From Cavia porcellus (lineage: Eukaryota > Chordata > Mammalia > Rodentia > Caviidae): 64,000 nucleotides of DNA. The position numbers and the translations under genes are program-made. How positions within the stretch are numbered: the first letter of the stretch is position 1; each line of letters starts with the position of its first letter. Location: assembly GCF_034190915.1 (NCBI RefSeq), contig NW_026947486.1, positions 103,957,312-104,021,311 of the forward strand, read 5' to 3'. Below are positions 42,147 through 54,209 of the stretch, one piece after another. Under the pieces are notes generated by a model. The model saw only the letters and a program-made list of their open reading frames with translations. It made no database searches and had not been told where the DNA came from.

Positions 42147-43249
42147 AATAGAGATCAGCCAGAGATGAAGCTTCAACCATGAAATGACAATCACAGTTGG
42201 ACATTCCTACTGGGTATGCAAGAATCCACTAAAGCACACAAGAAGAAAATCAGCTCTGGGAATCGGCCACACAGTCAGAGGGTATCAACATCAGTTTGTA
42301 ACACACTAGCTATGAAAGGCTGGATTTCTCCTCAGTTCTCCATCACCTTGTGTCTGAGCTTGGTTGCAACACTAATGCAGGTACCATAGGCAGAGGGAAA
42401 AGTATGTGCATTGTTGTAAGTGGACCATGCATGCTATTGATCTGGAGAGGAGTGAGTGTGTGTGTGTGGGGGGGGGTAAGTTTAGAGAGTAGAGTGAGGA
42501 GGGCAAGTGAGGTCATTTGTAACAATGAGCATAAATTATTTCCCTTTGTACGTTCACATCTTTGCTATTATTTGTAAGCAATTCATGCGATTGCATATCC
42601 TCCTGCTAAAACATAGACTCTGTTTCTTTGTTCATAAATCTGGGTTGGGCATTGACCAACAGGACATTAACAAAAATGGCACAAGTAGAAGTTTGGAAAG
42701 CACTTGCAGATTAGGGCTTGCCTTGCAGTTGCCCTTAGAAATCCATGCTAGCCTTGTAGATAATTAGAGACACATGAACCAGTTACTCCTGTCATTCTGG
42801 CAGCCACACAGCCAACTCCAAAACACATGAGGCCACTGACTGTAACTGCAGATGCATGGATCAGTCTAGCCAAGCCCAACAAAGAACCACACAGCTGAAC
42901 CCTGTCCAAATCACTGACTCACAGAATTGGACTCCAAATAGTTATTGCATTGTGAACCATCATACATTGAGGTAGTTTATTGTATAGTATTTAGTAGATA
43001 CAGTAAACATACAGAGTCTTCCCACATATCCCTTCTGTCTGTGCCCAAAGTTGAAGGGGCAGGTGTTGTTCTCTGATTCTCTTCCAAAGCCCAGCTCACA
43101 GTAGGGTTTAGGCCTCAGTTAATGCTAATGGTTGGGAATGTTTTTATACACTGCACACTTTCTATGGAAAGTAAACATACCTTTAGTGTGAATTGTAGTG
43201 ACAGTATGTGGATAAATCTTTCCCCAGGATGGAGGAGATTTAAATAATG
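42147..43249. other. No gene seen; short TG/G run at 42457-42478
   Basis: 'agtgagtgtgtgtgtgtggggggggg' at 42452-42477 is the only low-complexity piece. No repeat or exon recognised otherwise. Confidence 0.45.
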
Positions 43250-43490
43250 ACCTTAACATTAGCTGTCATTTCTTGCCACTGTTATAACCTCAACAACTTC
43301 ACTTGCATTATCTCCTTGAATCCTCATAGCCATCTTGGGAGGCAAGGACTAGTGTCACTTCCATTTTATAAACTGTAATTCACAGAAGTTAAGTGACTTG
43401 CCCAAGATCACACAGCTAGTAGGTAGTAGGGCAAGGATCCAAATCCTGATTTGACTCAATAATACAAACATTTAACTACAGTACTATACA
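43250..43490 (-). repeat. MIR SINE, antisense, nearly full length
   Basis: 'cttgcattatctccttgaatcctcatagccatcttgggaggcaaggactag', 'ccattttataaactgtaattcacagaagttaagtgacttgcccaagatcacacagctagtaggtagtagggcaaggatcc' are unmistakable antisense MIR. Confidence 0.92.
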
Positions 43491-45221
43491 GGCAGGCAGT
43501 GGAGACAAAGCAGCTCATCCTGAAATCGGTAGCTGCCAACTTGGCTTTCTTGCAGGGGGATGTCAGGCTGGCCCCTTGAAGCCATTTCTGCTGTCTGCCT
43601 AGTGGATGACTCCATGCCTTGTTCTCTCATTTCCTAACTTTGTGTCATCTGCAGGTTGCCTAGCTTCTCCCACTTCTGCAGGAGTGAAACAGCTGAGTTA
43701 ACCCTTTCTCAGCTAGGGAAATCTCAGGGGAGTGTAGGAGCCAAGCACTGCTCCTGAAGGGGCCTGGCAATACTTTTACTCTTCATTAAAAGTTTATGTG
43801 CATTGTACACTTCATTATATGCAATTGGTTTTCTTATATGGCACTCCAGTGCATAAATGACTCCCTAGACACATTTTGTGAGTTTCCATTGTTATAAGGT
43901 AAAGGCCAGCCAAGTCACAAGGCAGACATGTTTTAAAGTATTCAATTATTCCTGGTACACTAACCAAATCCAGCGGTGGTTTTACTTTACATCCTCCATA
44001 GGATCGCCTGCTGGACAGCATCAGGGTTTCTATTGGTCAAAACCTTTTAGTTGTGAATCTGAGTAGCCAGGGAGATGGGAAAGTCCACAGATAGACAATT
44101 GCTCCCACTTCCAATATAGTATGAACAGACTTGCATTCAGCTGTACTGGGAGCTAATACAAAACATAAACATAAAACATAGGCAGGCTGATATTTTTATA
44201 TTAAGAAGATGGTGAAGTCACAAGTACCCTTAAGGGATGATATGGAGATATAGATTCATTTATTTATTCATTCCCTTGGTCGTTTATTTTTTTCCACTCA
44301 TATTTCTGGTGTACCTTGCACAGTGCTAAGCACTAACTTTATAGAGATGAGTATAAGGCATGCATATTCACCCTTAAAGAACCAACTCTCTGTTGGAGTT
44401 ACAGGTGTATTTATGATTTTAGTGTAGCGCTCTGTATATTATGGCAAAACAAATGAGAGAGTTCATTGCAAAAAAGTATTTGGCTTGAGAGGAGACAGTG
44501 TGAGGCTGGCTGGATTCGAAATGGTTTCCAGGTCAGTCGGGAGCCCACAAGCTAAAGATGGCAGAGCCACCATTAGCCTGGCCCCCTGCATGAAGGATGG
44601 CTTCTCTGCCTATTTCTTTAGGTGTTTGGCATCACTACATGAGCGAAAAATAAACTTCTATGGAATTTTAACCATTACACGCTTCAGGGTTGGCTTGTTA
44701 CATTACAGCAATTAGCCCATCTTCACCAGTGTGGTGTTACAATGTCCTGTCACTTTTCATAATATCTTGATTCTGGTCCTCCTTGCCATCACCTCATTAA
44801 GGTCCTCATTGAATCCTTCCTGGACGACCACAATGGCCATCTAACTGCTTCTCCTCTCCCTGCCTGAAGCTTTCTTTGCTAAGTGCAATGCTGTTTTGCA
44901 TACCATGTTTTGGAGAAACAACAATTCAGACCGAGGAATCACATAAAGAACAGGCCTGTAGCAGCAGGGACGGAGACTCTTCCAGTGGCAGGCACCCCTC
45001 AAAAGCTCATCCCACAAAGGGCAGCCCCCTCCTCTGTCTCTGCTCAAGGTGGTTCGTAAAAACTCACAACAGGTGGGTCCTAGTACCAAATTCATTAGCT
45101 TTCCTGCATTTTAGGGACCCACATCTTTTCCCAGTGAATGAATACATGCAAAGAGAAATTGGAAACAGTTTTAGGGAAATTCTTTAAAAAGCCACAGTAA
45201 CTTAGGCCATGGGTAGGCATC
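43491..45221. other. No gene seen; weak ancient repeat at 44240-44400
   Basis: At 44240-44400 'atttattcattcccttggtcg', 'gtaccttgcacagtgctaagcact', 'atgagtataaggcatgc' resemble a common ancient repeat. Frames elsewhere, including 103 residues at 44876-45187, have no domain. Confidence 0.45.
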
Positions 45222-45302
45222 ACTGCATTTTAATAAAACTTTATTCACAAAAGCGGGTGATGGACAGAAGTTGGCCCCAAGGCTATAGTTTGCTGACCTC
45301 TG
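45222..45302. mobile_element. hAT-type DNA transposon terminal fragment
   Basis: 'taataaaactttattcacaaaagcgggtgatggacagaagttggccccaaggctatagtttgctgacctctg' resembles the terminal region of an old mammalian hAT-group element ending in the 'gtttgc.gacc.ctg' inverted-repeat motif. Only one end is present. Confidence 0.55.
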
Positions 45303-45692
45303 GGTTCAAGATAGATGGACATGCAGGCTAGGACAAGGAAATGAACTGGACGTCTTCCTTAGACCTTGCTGAACTAAGTGAATCTAGGATTCATTTTGCT
45401 TCTGGCTCCATGAAACTGTACTAGACATAGGCTCCTACTGATCCCAAGAAGAAGAGGTGACAGGCACTAGTATGACCGGGCAGTGAAATTCAAAGGGAGA
45501 TGAAGAGAGCAAGAATGGAGTCTGAGAGTTCCCATTCCTTACAAACTATAAAGAGGTGCGGGGAGAGAAGGGAGTGATATCCTGGCTAATCCGTGATGAT
45601 TTATACTTTGGTATGTCATCAGAAGGGTTCAATTCAAGGTGAAGTAATGGAGCTACCATGACCTACTGACCTTGTTATGTCATCAAAAGGAA

Positions 45693-45704
45693 CAGCTTCT
45701 GGCC
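45693..45704. repeat. Left target-site duplication of 5S insertion
   Basis: cagcttctggcc, exactly repeated at 45745-45756. The following 'aga' also matches, giving 15 nt of identity if shared with the insert end. Confidence 0.9.
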
Positions 45705-45744
45705 AGATGAGATCGGGTGCGTTCAGGGTGGTATGGCCGTAGAC
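45705..45744 (-). pseudogene. Tailless 5S rRNA retropseudogene fragment (nt 1-40)
   Basis: On the minus strand the insert begins GTCTACGGCCATACCACCCT and continues to ...CCGATCTCATCT, which is the first 40 nt of vertebrate 5S rRNA starting exactly at nucleotide 1. Two differences from the usual sequence, at about nt 27 and 37, are G-to-A changes in CpG, consistent with age. It stops before the internal A box/IE/C box promoter, so it cannot be transcribed as 5S. A perfect 12-bp direct repeat flanks it, and there is no poly(A) tail. That combination fits the described class of tailless retropseudogenes, made by L1 machinery from 3'-truncated templates. Confidence 0.9.
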
Positions 45745-45756
45745 CAGCTTCTGGCC
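45745..45756. repeat. Right target-site duplication of 5S insertion
   Basis: Exact partner of 45693-45704. Removing one copy plus the insert gives an uninterrupted site. Confidence 0.9.
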
Positions 45757-47859
45757 AGAAAATGGTGGGTTTCTTCCTATTGAGTCACATATTACCCAGA
45801 AGCCTTTAGCTTGTTGCAACTCTTCATGAAGTCCTAAGTGTGTCAGTAACAATTTGCTAATGACACAGTTGTGTGTGTGAGTGTGTGCACACACGAGTGT
45901 TTAAACTAGCATTTTAACTGATTCATCTCTGCCTTGGGGCCAAATCATAGATTTATCAAAGGGTAGGTTTGGTGAGCAGCCGTTTGGTCAGCTTGGTCTA
46001 AATGTTGTGGTCATTAGTGTGCACACATTTGCACAAAAGGGAGTGAGATTCCAGGAAAGTGGCCCACACCCAAAGTGAGACTGGCCCAAATGGCATTTGA
46101 TGTCTCATGTCTTCAGATGAAATTCAAAGCACAGACCTCTGCCCATAGTTGCTGTGAAGAGAGGGGTTAGCATTAGCTAAACAATGTATACCCTGAATGT
46201 CACCTACCTTCTAGAGGGAAAAGAAGCATGTATTTAGCAGAGGCAGACCTTTATTTCATTAGCCCCATGTAAAGATTTTTTTTTTCTGTCTTTTGCAGCT
46301 ACATGACATTAAGAGAGGGCCGGGTACCTGAAGGCCGGCTCCTACTGGGACTAATTCCATCCAGACAGCTCCAAGCATGTTCATTAGGCTCTGATTAGGT
46401 TTCACACAGGTGGGGAAGGTTAGGGGCACAGATAGAGAGGCGGCGCTGATTGTGTTAAGCATAAAACACCATCTGTTTCCCAAGTAAGAAAAGGAACTGC
46501 ATCCACACTTCTGCAGAGATAGATACCAGCCCACTGCTGAAGCTGCTGCTGCCTCCTTCGCTTTCTTTCATTCTCCCAGTTCTTTCACAGACCAAAACAA
46601 GCTGGCAAAGTGAAGGCAAACATAACATAATATATATCAAGGCTGCTGCAAAAGATGCTAAGTTCTTAACCATCCCATTCAGGCTTGCTGATCAGAATGA
46701 ATGGGAGAGGTTTTTTCCCTAATGCGAGCATTGTACTTGGCATGAAAATAGAATACTACATTGATTCCTTTTCAAAGTAAGGGTGTTTTTTTTCTCCTCC
46801 AAGCCAAGCAGCCTTTCCAGTTAGCTGGGCTCTTCAAGGCACTTTATTATGGTTTTTGTTTGGGACCAAAGAATGCAAATGAGCTGACATGGAGCACCCC
46901 TTTTCCAACAAAAAATAAACAGCCTTGAGGCTCTTGCATGGTGAGGGAGGAGGGGTAGCAGTTGACAGAGTGAGCTGATGGCCCTTGAGCTCACCTGACA
47001 AGGGCTCCTCTTACTTTGTCACTTGCCCACACAGAGTCAGAGGCTCAAAATGCCACTCTCCTTCCAGCCAGCTTCCCAGGGCAAACCACTCTGCCACCTG
47101 GCTCATCCTCACTCACCGTCCCTCTTTCCTGCCCAACTAGTGTGTGTGTGTGTGGGGGGGTATCCAGAGTTAGGTGCAGGGCTTGCTCCCTTCTAACTCT
47201 TCATGACTTGACTTTGCTCAGAAAGTGCCTCTTATTATTGTTAGAGCTCAGTGGAGCCAGCAGGAAGCCAGTCAGCACAGCTCCCATCCCCATGCCAGGC
47301 AAATGAGGGTGTAGGCAACCTTGCCTCAAGCAGCAGCCAGCAAGCCACTGTGGAGTGCTTGTGGGCAGTGTCAGTTCTGCGGCTGTACAGTGGGACATGA
47401 AGCCTGAATTTGGGTGCAGTAGGACATAAGAGAGCCACAGTGGTATCTATCTCCAATGGATTTTCTGACAGTTCTGTCATAGTTCTAGGGAGTCAGTGCC
47501 CCGCCTGTGTCGAGCACAGCTGTCAGGGGGAAGGGCCACTTATCATGGTTACAAGACACAAAAGCCCCAGTTTGAGTTTCTTTCTTGCAGCCCAGTGGTC
47601 CTGGCTGGTGCTTGATGGTGGGAGATGTGGGTATAGATTGTTTTTCAAAATGTGGCCCTTGAAGAAATGAGACAGAAATAAAGATCCCACAGGCTGCTCT
47701 TTGCCAATGACTAGTAATGTTGCTGTTAATCTGCCACTGAAAGCCCTGGAGGCTCCAGCACTTACTCCTCTCTGCCCAGTGCCTGATCTCAGAGGGCCCA
47801 TATTCAGTGTCTGGCCGTCCCCCAATCGCACTGTGCTGCCACCAGTCCCACATTTACAC
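45757..47859. other. No gene seen
   Basis: Short TG runs at 45870-45890 and 47141-47160 (TG then G7). 46680-46990 is GC-moderate with an octamer-type ATGCAAAT at 46874-46881 and looks unique. Frames up to 122 residues (47485-47861 minus) overlap each other and lack domains. Confidence 0.4.
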
Positions 47860-48125
47860 ACATGGCATTTCTTCTGACTGGAACTGTCTCATCTGCCTGT
47901 CATTGCACCCCAACCTGTTCTTCAGGGAGTTTATAGCTTTCCATCAGCCCACTTTGACCTGCTCTTAACAACTCCAACAAGAAGTATACGCCATCTGAGA
48001 CTCTTAATGTGTCTCTTCCATCATTTTCTTGCCTCTAACAGTAGATTGTGAGCTCTCTGAAGGCAGAGGCTATTGCTTCTATTCCTTCATCTCCCATGCA
48101 CAGTTTAGTACAAATCTTAACAAAT
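47860..48125 (+). mobile_element. L2 LINE 3' end, sense
   Basis: 'gtgtctcttccatcattttcttgcctctaacagtagattgtgagctctctgaaggcagaggctattgcttctattccttcatctcccatgcacagtttagtac' is the L2 3' order. Confidence 0.78.
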
Positions 48126-48199
48126 AGTCCAGGCTGCCTAAATGTCCATCTATTTGGTCACTTTTAGACTTACAGCCGTGTATAGCATATGCTAATGTT

Positions 48200-48440
48200 T
48201 ATTTACTTTATGTTGGACCTTTATCCACATGAAAGGGACATAGAAACTAAGGTTTGTGTGTTCTCACTGTATTACACACACACGCGCGCGCATGCACACA
48301 CTCTAATTTATTCCTCTTAATAACTTCATGAAACTTGTTGTCTCCATTGTATAGAGGAAGAAAACTGGGGCTCAGAGGGAGAAATAATTTCCCCTTGGCA
48401 GTGGTAACAAGCCTATGGCACAGTATTGCTTTCATTTTAA
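48200..48440 (-). repeat. MIR SINE, antisense, split by a CA/CG run
   Basis: 'ttattcctcttaataacttcatgaaacttgttgtctccattgtatagaggaagaaaactggggctcagagg...taatttccccttggcagtgg' is antisense MIR. The left end is split by 'acacacacacgcgcgcgcatgcacacac' at 48275-48300, a strong Z-DNA-type alternation. Confidence 0.7.
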
Positions 48441-49249
48441 GACAAAAGATGATAATGTATGAGTTGTTTTTCTCTGAAATAAAACCTCAGTATTCAGGTG
48501 TATTTGAGGTGTTAGTATCTTGTGGATTTTGGAATGCAGTTTGGGCTCTAATCTGAAAGGTTCACCATCACTCTGGCCTAAATTTATGCCGACAGGAAGT
48601 TATGGCGCTGGCTTTGAGCTCAGATGAATCTGATGGGAAAGTCACAATGTTTCCACTATTATTCTGCACCCCCAAATCGAGAATACCAGGGCCCAGGTAG
48701 GGCCTGGGGGCACAGGGATCATGGTCTAAAAAACAGACTTTAATTTTAGGTTCATTACTAAATGTGATTTAATAAGAACTTGATATGCTGTAAAACATGC
48801 TATATGAACTGTACTGGATGGTTGGGGAAGTTCAGAGAAAGTATGCTGAAGTTCCTGAATTTTAGGAGCTCACAATCCCAGAGGGGGGGGGGGAATCTTT
48901 CTTTTGAACCAAGTTGTGATGAAAGCAGGTTCTGACAAAGAGCAGCAGGTTTGTGAGGACAGGACAGAAGAACTGATTCTGACCAAAATTGGGGGGAAGT
49001 CATCTTGGTGAAGGTATAAGTTCAGTTAGGTTTCCATAGAAGGGTCAGAATTTTATATGTAAAGGGACAAAGTAGAACCTTCTGGGAAGGGGAATTTTGG
49101 AGCAAAATTGTCTGCCACATGAAGCATGGAGACCACGCTTGCTTTATCTAGTACAAGGTACACTGCATTGCTATTTCTTTTAACCTGATAAAGTAAGAGA
49201 CAAAGAGTGCTACACTTATTATTCATGATTGTGCCATCATAGAAATCTC
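48441..49249. other. No gene seen; G12 homopolymer at 48882-48893
   Basis: One long G run (cagagggggggggggga). No exon or named repeat. The 67-residue minus frame is unrecognised. Confidence 0.45.
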
Positions 49250-49473
49250 TCTTTTTTATTATGAAGAGAAAAAAAATAAAATAATGACACAGAATTTCAA
49301 AACAAGATAATAGGGGATTAACAATGGTTAATACGTTGCATATTGTTAACTTCAGATTGCTCAGATTACAGATATAGGCATGAAAAATTGATCAAATGAT
49401 GAAAACACAAACCATTCTTTTCAATGAATAAAAATTAGTAGGACTATTATCTTAACTATCATATATGTATACA

Positions 49474-49520
<47 letters not shown>

Positions 49521-49800
49521 TTTTCCCTTCCTTTTTTTTTTCTTTCTTCCATCCCAGTTATTACTTCTTTTTGAGCAGTTTCTTCCCCTTTCACAATATC
49601 TATTGTACATTTTGGATGTTATTTACTCTTTCAGCTTCTTATACTAGGGTGACAATCTGATGTTCACACATGCAAGTCTGATTTATTTCACGTATGAGTA
49701 TGATCTCAAGTTATATCCATTTACCTACAAAAGCCTCGAGTTTATCCTTCTTTATAGCTGAGCAATACTTCACTGTATAAAAATACCACATCTTTTAAAA
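49250..49800 (-). mobile_element. L1 3' end (3'UTR and end of ORF2), antisense
   Basis: 3'UTR blocks 'taatacgttgcatattgttaacttcagattgctcagattacagatataggcatg' match 39400-39470. At the right end 'gtttatccttctttatagctgagcaatacttcactgtataaaaataccacatctttt' is the antisense ORF2 C-terminal region, as at 18250-18315. An AT microsatellite sits between. Confidence 0.82.
49487..49520. repeat. (TA)n microsatellite inside L1 3'UTR
   Basis: About 17 TA units preceded by 'gtatacatgtatatgtgtg'. Its place in the L1 3'UTR matches its source tract. Confidence 0.96.
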
Positions 49801-52017
49801 ATCCATTTGCATTGCTATTATACGTATTTAATAAATATTTGTTAGATGGAAGGATTGATAGAATATAATCTAGTAAAGTGACACTTAGTTGGCATTTTAT
49901 AATAACTTCTTAAACTTACTTGCAGACAAGCCTAATTAGGTAAGGAACAAGGAAACAGAGGGACCAGAAAAATCCCAGAATCTTCAGGACTCTTATCAGC
50001 CAACTTTCCTCCATCAGTTTCTGTGAATAGAGAATCATGAGTTTCCTCATCCCTATTTAAGAGTCTTGATCTATACTGATCTCGAAAATAGAGGTTAAAC
50101 AAATGATCAAAAAGTAACTCGTCGACTGACAGAGTAAAGACTAGCCTTTAAAAGGCTTTCCCTTTTAAAGATCATCATTGATTGCTAAGCTTTTAAAAGG
50201 AGCATCTCTTGGGAGGCAAAGAAGACAAGGTGACCACTGGTTGTATTAAGCCTGGAAATAGAGCTATGGTCAGATTCTGAAAGACCTAAAATTTCCTTGG
50301 GATCTAAGAGAAAGGAAAGGAAAGCATTTAATTTGTTTTAGGAAAAAAAAAAACCCTCCAAAACTACTTTGGAGGCTGCTTCTTTTTGACCTATCTACAC
50401 TTTGAAATCATATCCTTAAGAGTTACTTTATGCTCACTGTACCAACCTATATTTACGTAATGGGTTCAAACTTGCATAAGAACTAGGTTTGTGTCTTCAT
50501 TCAGCATGTATTTACTAAGCTCCCTCATAGGCTCTAGGACTTTTCAGATGACTCAAAAAATTTCCTGAGTGCTAGGGAATGTATCTTTCTGAATCAATAG
50601 CCTCACTATCTTTGTGCACTAAATTTGATTCCCAGAATTCTGGAAATGCTTCCATCTTGTTCATAGCAGATTGTATAACTTCGTCCAGATCTGCACTGGA
50701 GTGACATGACAAATAAACCTATGTTGAATATTTATTCCTGTTATTCTTGTTTTTATACTCATGAGCTTTCTCCTTAGCATCACAGACAATGCCACCAACA
50801 AAGGAAGTAGCATTATTTTCTTTGTAGAAGGCCCCAGGTGGTGAAAACGTAGTCTATATTTCTTATTAGCAGAATGCCATGGGTTCCTTGGTCTACTCAG
50901 CTGGGTGGAAGCTTGACCTTGCAAGAGTTTCTGTGAGGGCAAGATGGTTAATGCCACCTGGGGGGAGAGGGAGAGGATGGGGCAGAACACTTCAGTGAGT
51001 GACTGTGAAATAAGAGTAAATGGAAAAAAAAAATGTTTGCCAGGGTGGAGCCATAGACAAGCATTGTTTGTTCATTATCTAACTGGCACACTCTTTGCAA
51101 AGGTAATCAGCTCTATCCCCTAAACCTAACTTCAGAGGCTAAGGTATCCTAACTGCACAAGAAAAACTCTGCCAAAGGTACCTCAGGTCTGGAATAACAT
51201 CTCTCCTAAAGTTCTAGGGAAAGAATTTTGTTTACTTTAAAATTCATTTAGACAAATGGAGAAGCTGAAAACGGGCATGAATTATGTTCTATTTTCAACT
51301 TGTCCTCTTTATCGTATCTTAAAGCCACAACTCCAAAGGTATAAACAGATCAGGGTATGGAGCAATGGAAACAAGAGATAACGAGAGAGAAAGGAGAGAA
51401 AGGGGTGGAGGGCAAGGGAACAATCAGAGCTGTGTAGCTATATTCAGCTCTGTGCCACACATATTGTTAGAGGTCTAGATGATATAGCATTGAAAAGAAA
51501 AGTGCATATGCAAGTGCAGCCCGTGGAGGAAGACAGACCAGAAGCAAGATGACTAAGTCAATTACATGGTAAGTCAGTGTTAAGTGCAATGGAAAAATAA
51601 TACGTGAAAGGAATAACAGTCTTGGGCCAGGGTTCAATATTTCAGACAAAGTTGATAAGGAAGGCCTTGCTGAAAAGACCACATGTGAGTCACTTCTACC
51701 TAAATCATAGTTCTTGATCAAGGTGAAATTCAATATGGTAGCATGAAATCCCAGGTTGTGAAGTGTGAGGCCTGGCTCCTTGCAGACAGTAATTCCTACA
51801 GAGCAAGTGTCCTGACAGGTCCATGCCATCAGCCTCTGTATTTCCAAATGATAATAAGTGACTTGCCCAACCACATGGGCAAGTGAGGGGCAAAGCTAAG
51901 AAAAGAAATCAACTTCACTAATTCTTAATCCAATGTGTTTTCCATCCACCTAAGGGTTGTAGGACATAGATACTTCTCACATGCTTCAAAAATAGAAATG
52001 TGGATATTACTACCAAG
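49801..52017. other. No gene seen
   Basis: A cluster of TTTTAAA-type inverted words lies at 50143-50200. Worn ID-like text at 50576-50640 and MIR-like text at 51830-51890 are too weak to call. Overlapping minus frames 51467-51893 (135 and 62 residues) have no domain. Confidence 0.4.
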
Positions 52018-52160
52018 GTCAGTTGTTTTCAACCTTGAACTTATATAAATATGCTGAGGAGCATGGTAAAAAACAAGATGTCACAGTCCAGCACTAGAAG
52101 ATTCTGATATAGGTGGTTGTGGTGTCTAATTTCATAAAACCTGCCCAGCAGAGATGCAGA
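52018..52160 (+). mobile_element. MER5-type hAT fossil, very decayed
   Basis: 'cagttgttttcaaccttgaac', 'agaagattctgatataggtgg', 'taatttcataaaacctgcccagca' loosely follow the MER5 order seen at 61-228. Confidence 0.4.
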
Positions 52161-53573
52161 CACTTTTTCAGAGATGTGTCCAGAATCATTTTCAGATCTC
52201 ATTTCCTAACTGAAAGCTAGTTTGAAATCATCCTCTTTGTCCCGTGTGTTTTGTCATATTTTTCTTAAATGTTTCACCATTCTTCTCATCTGTGTTCTCT
52301 TAGAATCTTCAGTTATATTCATTGGGCATGCTAACATTCAGGATAGGAATAGCTAGGGCCAAAACAGAAGCAGATAAAGCTAAAAAAGGAGTGAGGCTGA
52401 AGGCAGATGACAGAGAAGCTTTAAAATCAGGCTGAAGAATTCAAACTTAAACCTGTAGAAAATGAGCAGCCTTTGTAGATTGGTTGAGAGAGGTAATGCT
52501 ATCAAATGTGTTTTCTTTGGGAAGATAAACCAAACAAGGATAGATCTATGGGATGGATGGTGGTGACCAAGTGGTGGAAATAGGATAATACTTTTAGCAG
52601 GTTATTTTAAGATTGTAGGCAGGAGCAGAAATGGCCCAGTGGCTGTGACTAGGAAGAGGAAAATAGACAGATTGTGGGGATACAAGCTAATGGAGAGGTT
52701 AGAATCTATAGGACTAAATGACTGATGGCACTTCATGGTGAGAAAAGAGCCAAAATTACTTCAAACTTTGTAAGGCTTACGGTGATGTGATCTGAGACAG
52801 GAACCACTACAAGAGGGAGTTTGATGCAGAAGAATATAATGACTTCGGTTTGAGCCATGTTACAATGTCGGTAAGATAACTGTAAGTAAGTGTGTATTTA
52901 GGAAAAGGGTTAAGCTTAGAAATCCATATGTGGCAGTGATTCTTTCATAGAGTGGTTTATATATTCAATAAAATATATTTCTCGCTTACTATGTTCCACT
53001 CACTATTCTAGGTGCTTTTGTACAACAGTGAACAGACATAATTCCATGCTTTCATAGAGCTGGCTTCCCAGCAGTGGTGTGGGGGAGGCAGAGTAGATAC
53101 CAATAAACAGAACAAGGAAGTAGATTATATCAAAAATTAGAGCATGGCAAGTATGAAAAAAGTAATTGAGATCAAGGGGACACCTATGATGGCCCAAGAA
53201 GAAAGAGATACAAGTAGAAAGTGCTGAGTGAGAAGCAGGGACATGGAAAGACCCTTTTGGACATTGACATTGAGAGTTTGATGGGGGAAATAACAGGGAT
53301 TGATTGTCAGAGAAGATAAAATGATATACGATGACTGAGAGCACTAGGAATAATGAGAGGCAAATGATGCTGCCAGAGAGTGAGCCTTAGTGTTAAATGT
53401 TGCCAAGATATCAAAAGCAGCGAGGGCAGAGAATAGCTATTGGCAGAGACAGAAGTCAGCTCCTATGTTTGACAATTACTTTATATTATGGTAAACATTC
53501 ATAGGGAATGAAAAGACAATGGATAATCACAAATCAGAGACAGCAAATGAAGGCAACTCTTTCTAGAATTTAT

Positions 53574-53632
53574 TGGGCTAAGGTTTGGCTGGCATACATG
53601 TGGCCCTGGGTTTGATACTTGGCACTTCAAAA
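53574..53632 (+). mobile_element. ID-type SINE fragment, sense
   Basis: 'gggctaaggtttggctggcatacatgtggccctgggtttgatacttggcacttcaaaaa' retains the anticodon arm and B box but lacks the middle of the D arm. Confidence 0.65.
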
Positions 53633-54124
53633 ATACTTTCTCAGTAAAAGGAAAGGTGGGATAATACCTTGAGTAAGTGAGGAGCAAAATTATGGGGGAG
53701 ATTTTTGGCTGGGTGGACACTGGTTAATAAGAGAAAGTGTGGACAGATGTGCTAGCTGAAAGGAAGGACCTAATAGGAAATAGTGTGATAATTTGAATAA
53801 ATAGAAAATTTTTGCATCCAGGCAGAATGAATAGTGTAAGAGGGATTTATGTTCAACTAATAAAATTGTTGAGATTAACTTTTGAAGGAAAAAGCAAAAC
53901 CTAACAGGAGACAAGACAAAGGGATTCAGATAATGGAAAGACTTTCTGGTGGAAGGGAGTGGGAACTGAAGACACATGTATGGCATAACTTGATAGTTTA
54001 AAAAGCACAGAAATGGTCATAAAGGCACTTGTGTGGGAACAAATAAAGAAGACCAGATGGCAATGTCACAGGTCCACTGAGGTGAGTATGCAAGTATGTA
54101 ATGGGGTCACTCAGCATGCTAGGT

Positions 54125-54151
54125 TCTCTCTCTGTCTCTCTGTCTGTCTCT

Positions 54152-54196
<45 letters not shown>

Positions 54197-54209
54197 TGTG
54201 TGTGTGTGT
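54125..54209. repeat. Compound (TC)n/(TG)n microsatellite
   Basis: TCTC/TGTC words pass into about 20 TG units, one 'tacg' interruption, then further TG. Z-DNA-prone. Confidence 0.96.

Noticed and set aside
45705..45744. A functional 5S rRNA gene
   Set aside because: Only the first 40 of about 120 nt are present and the internal promoter is missing.
50576..50640. An additional sense ID SINE
   Set aside because: Only scattered words agree ('gctagggaatgta', 'tttgattcccag'); too diverged to support.
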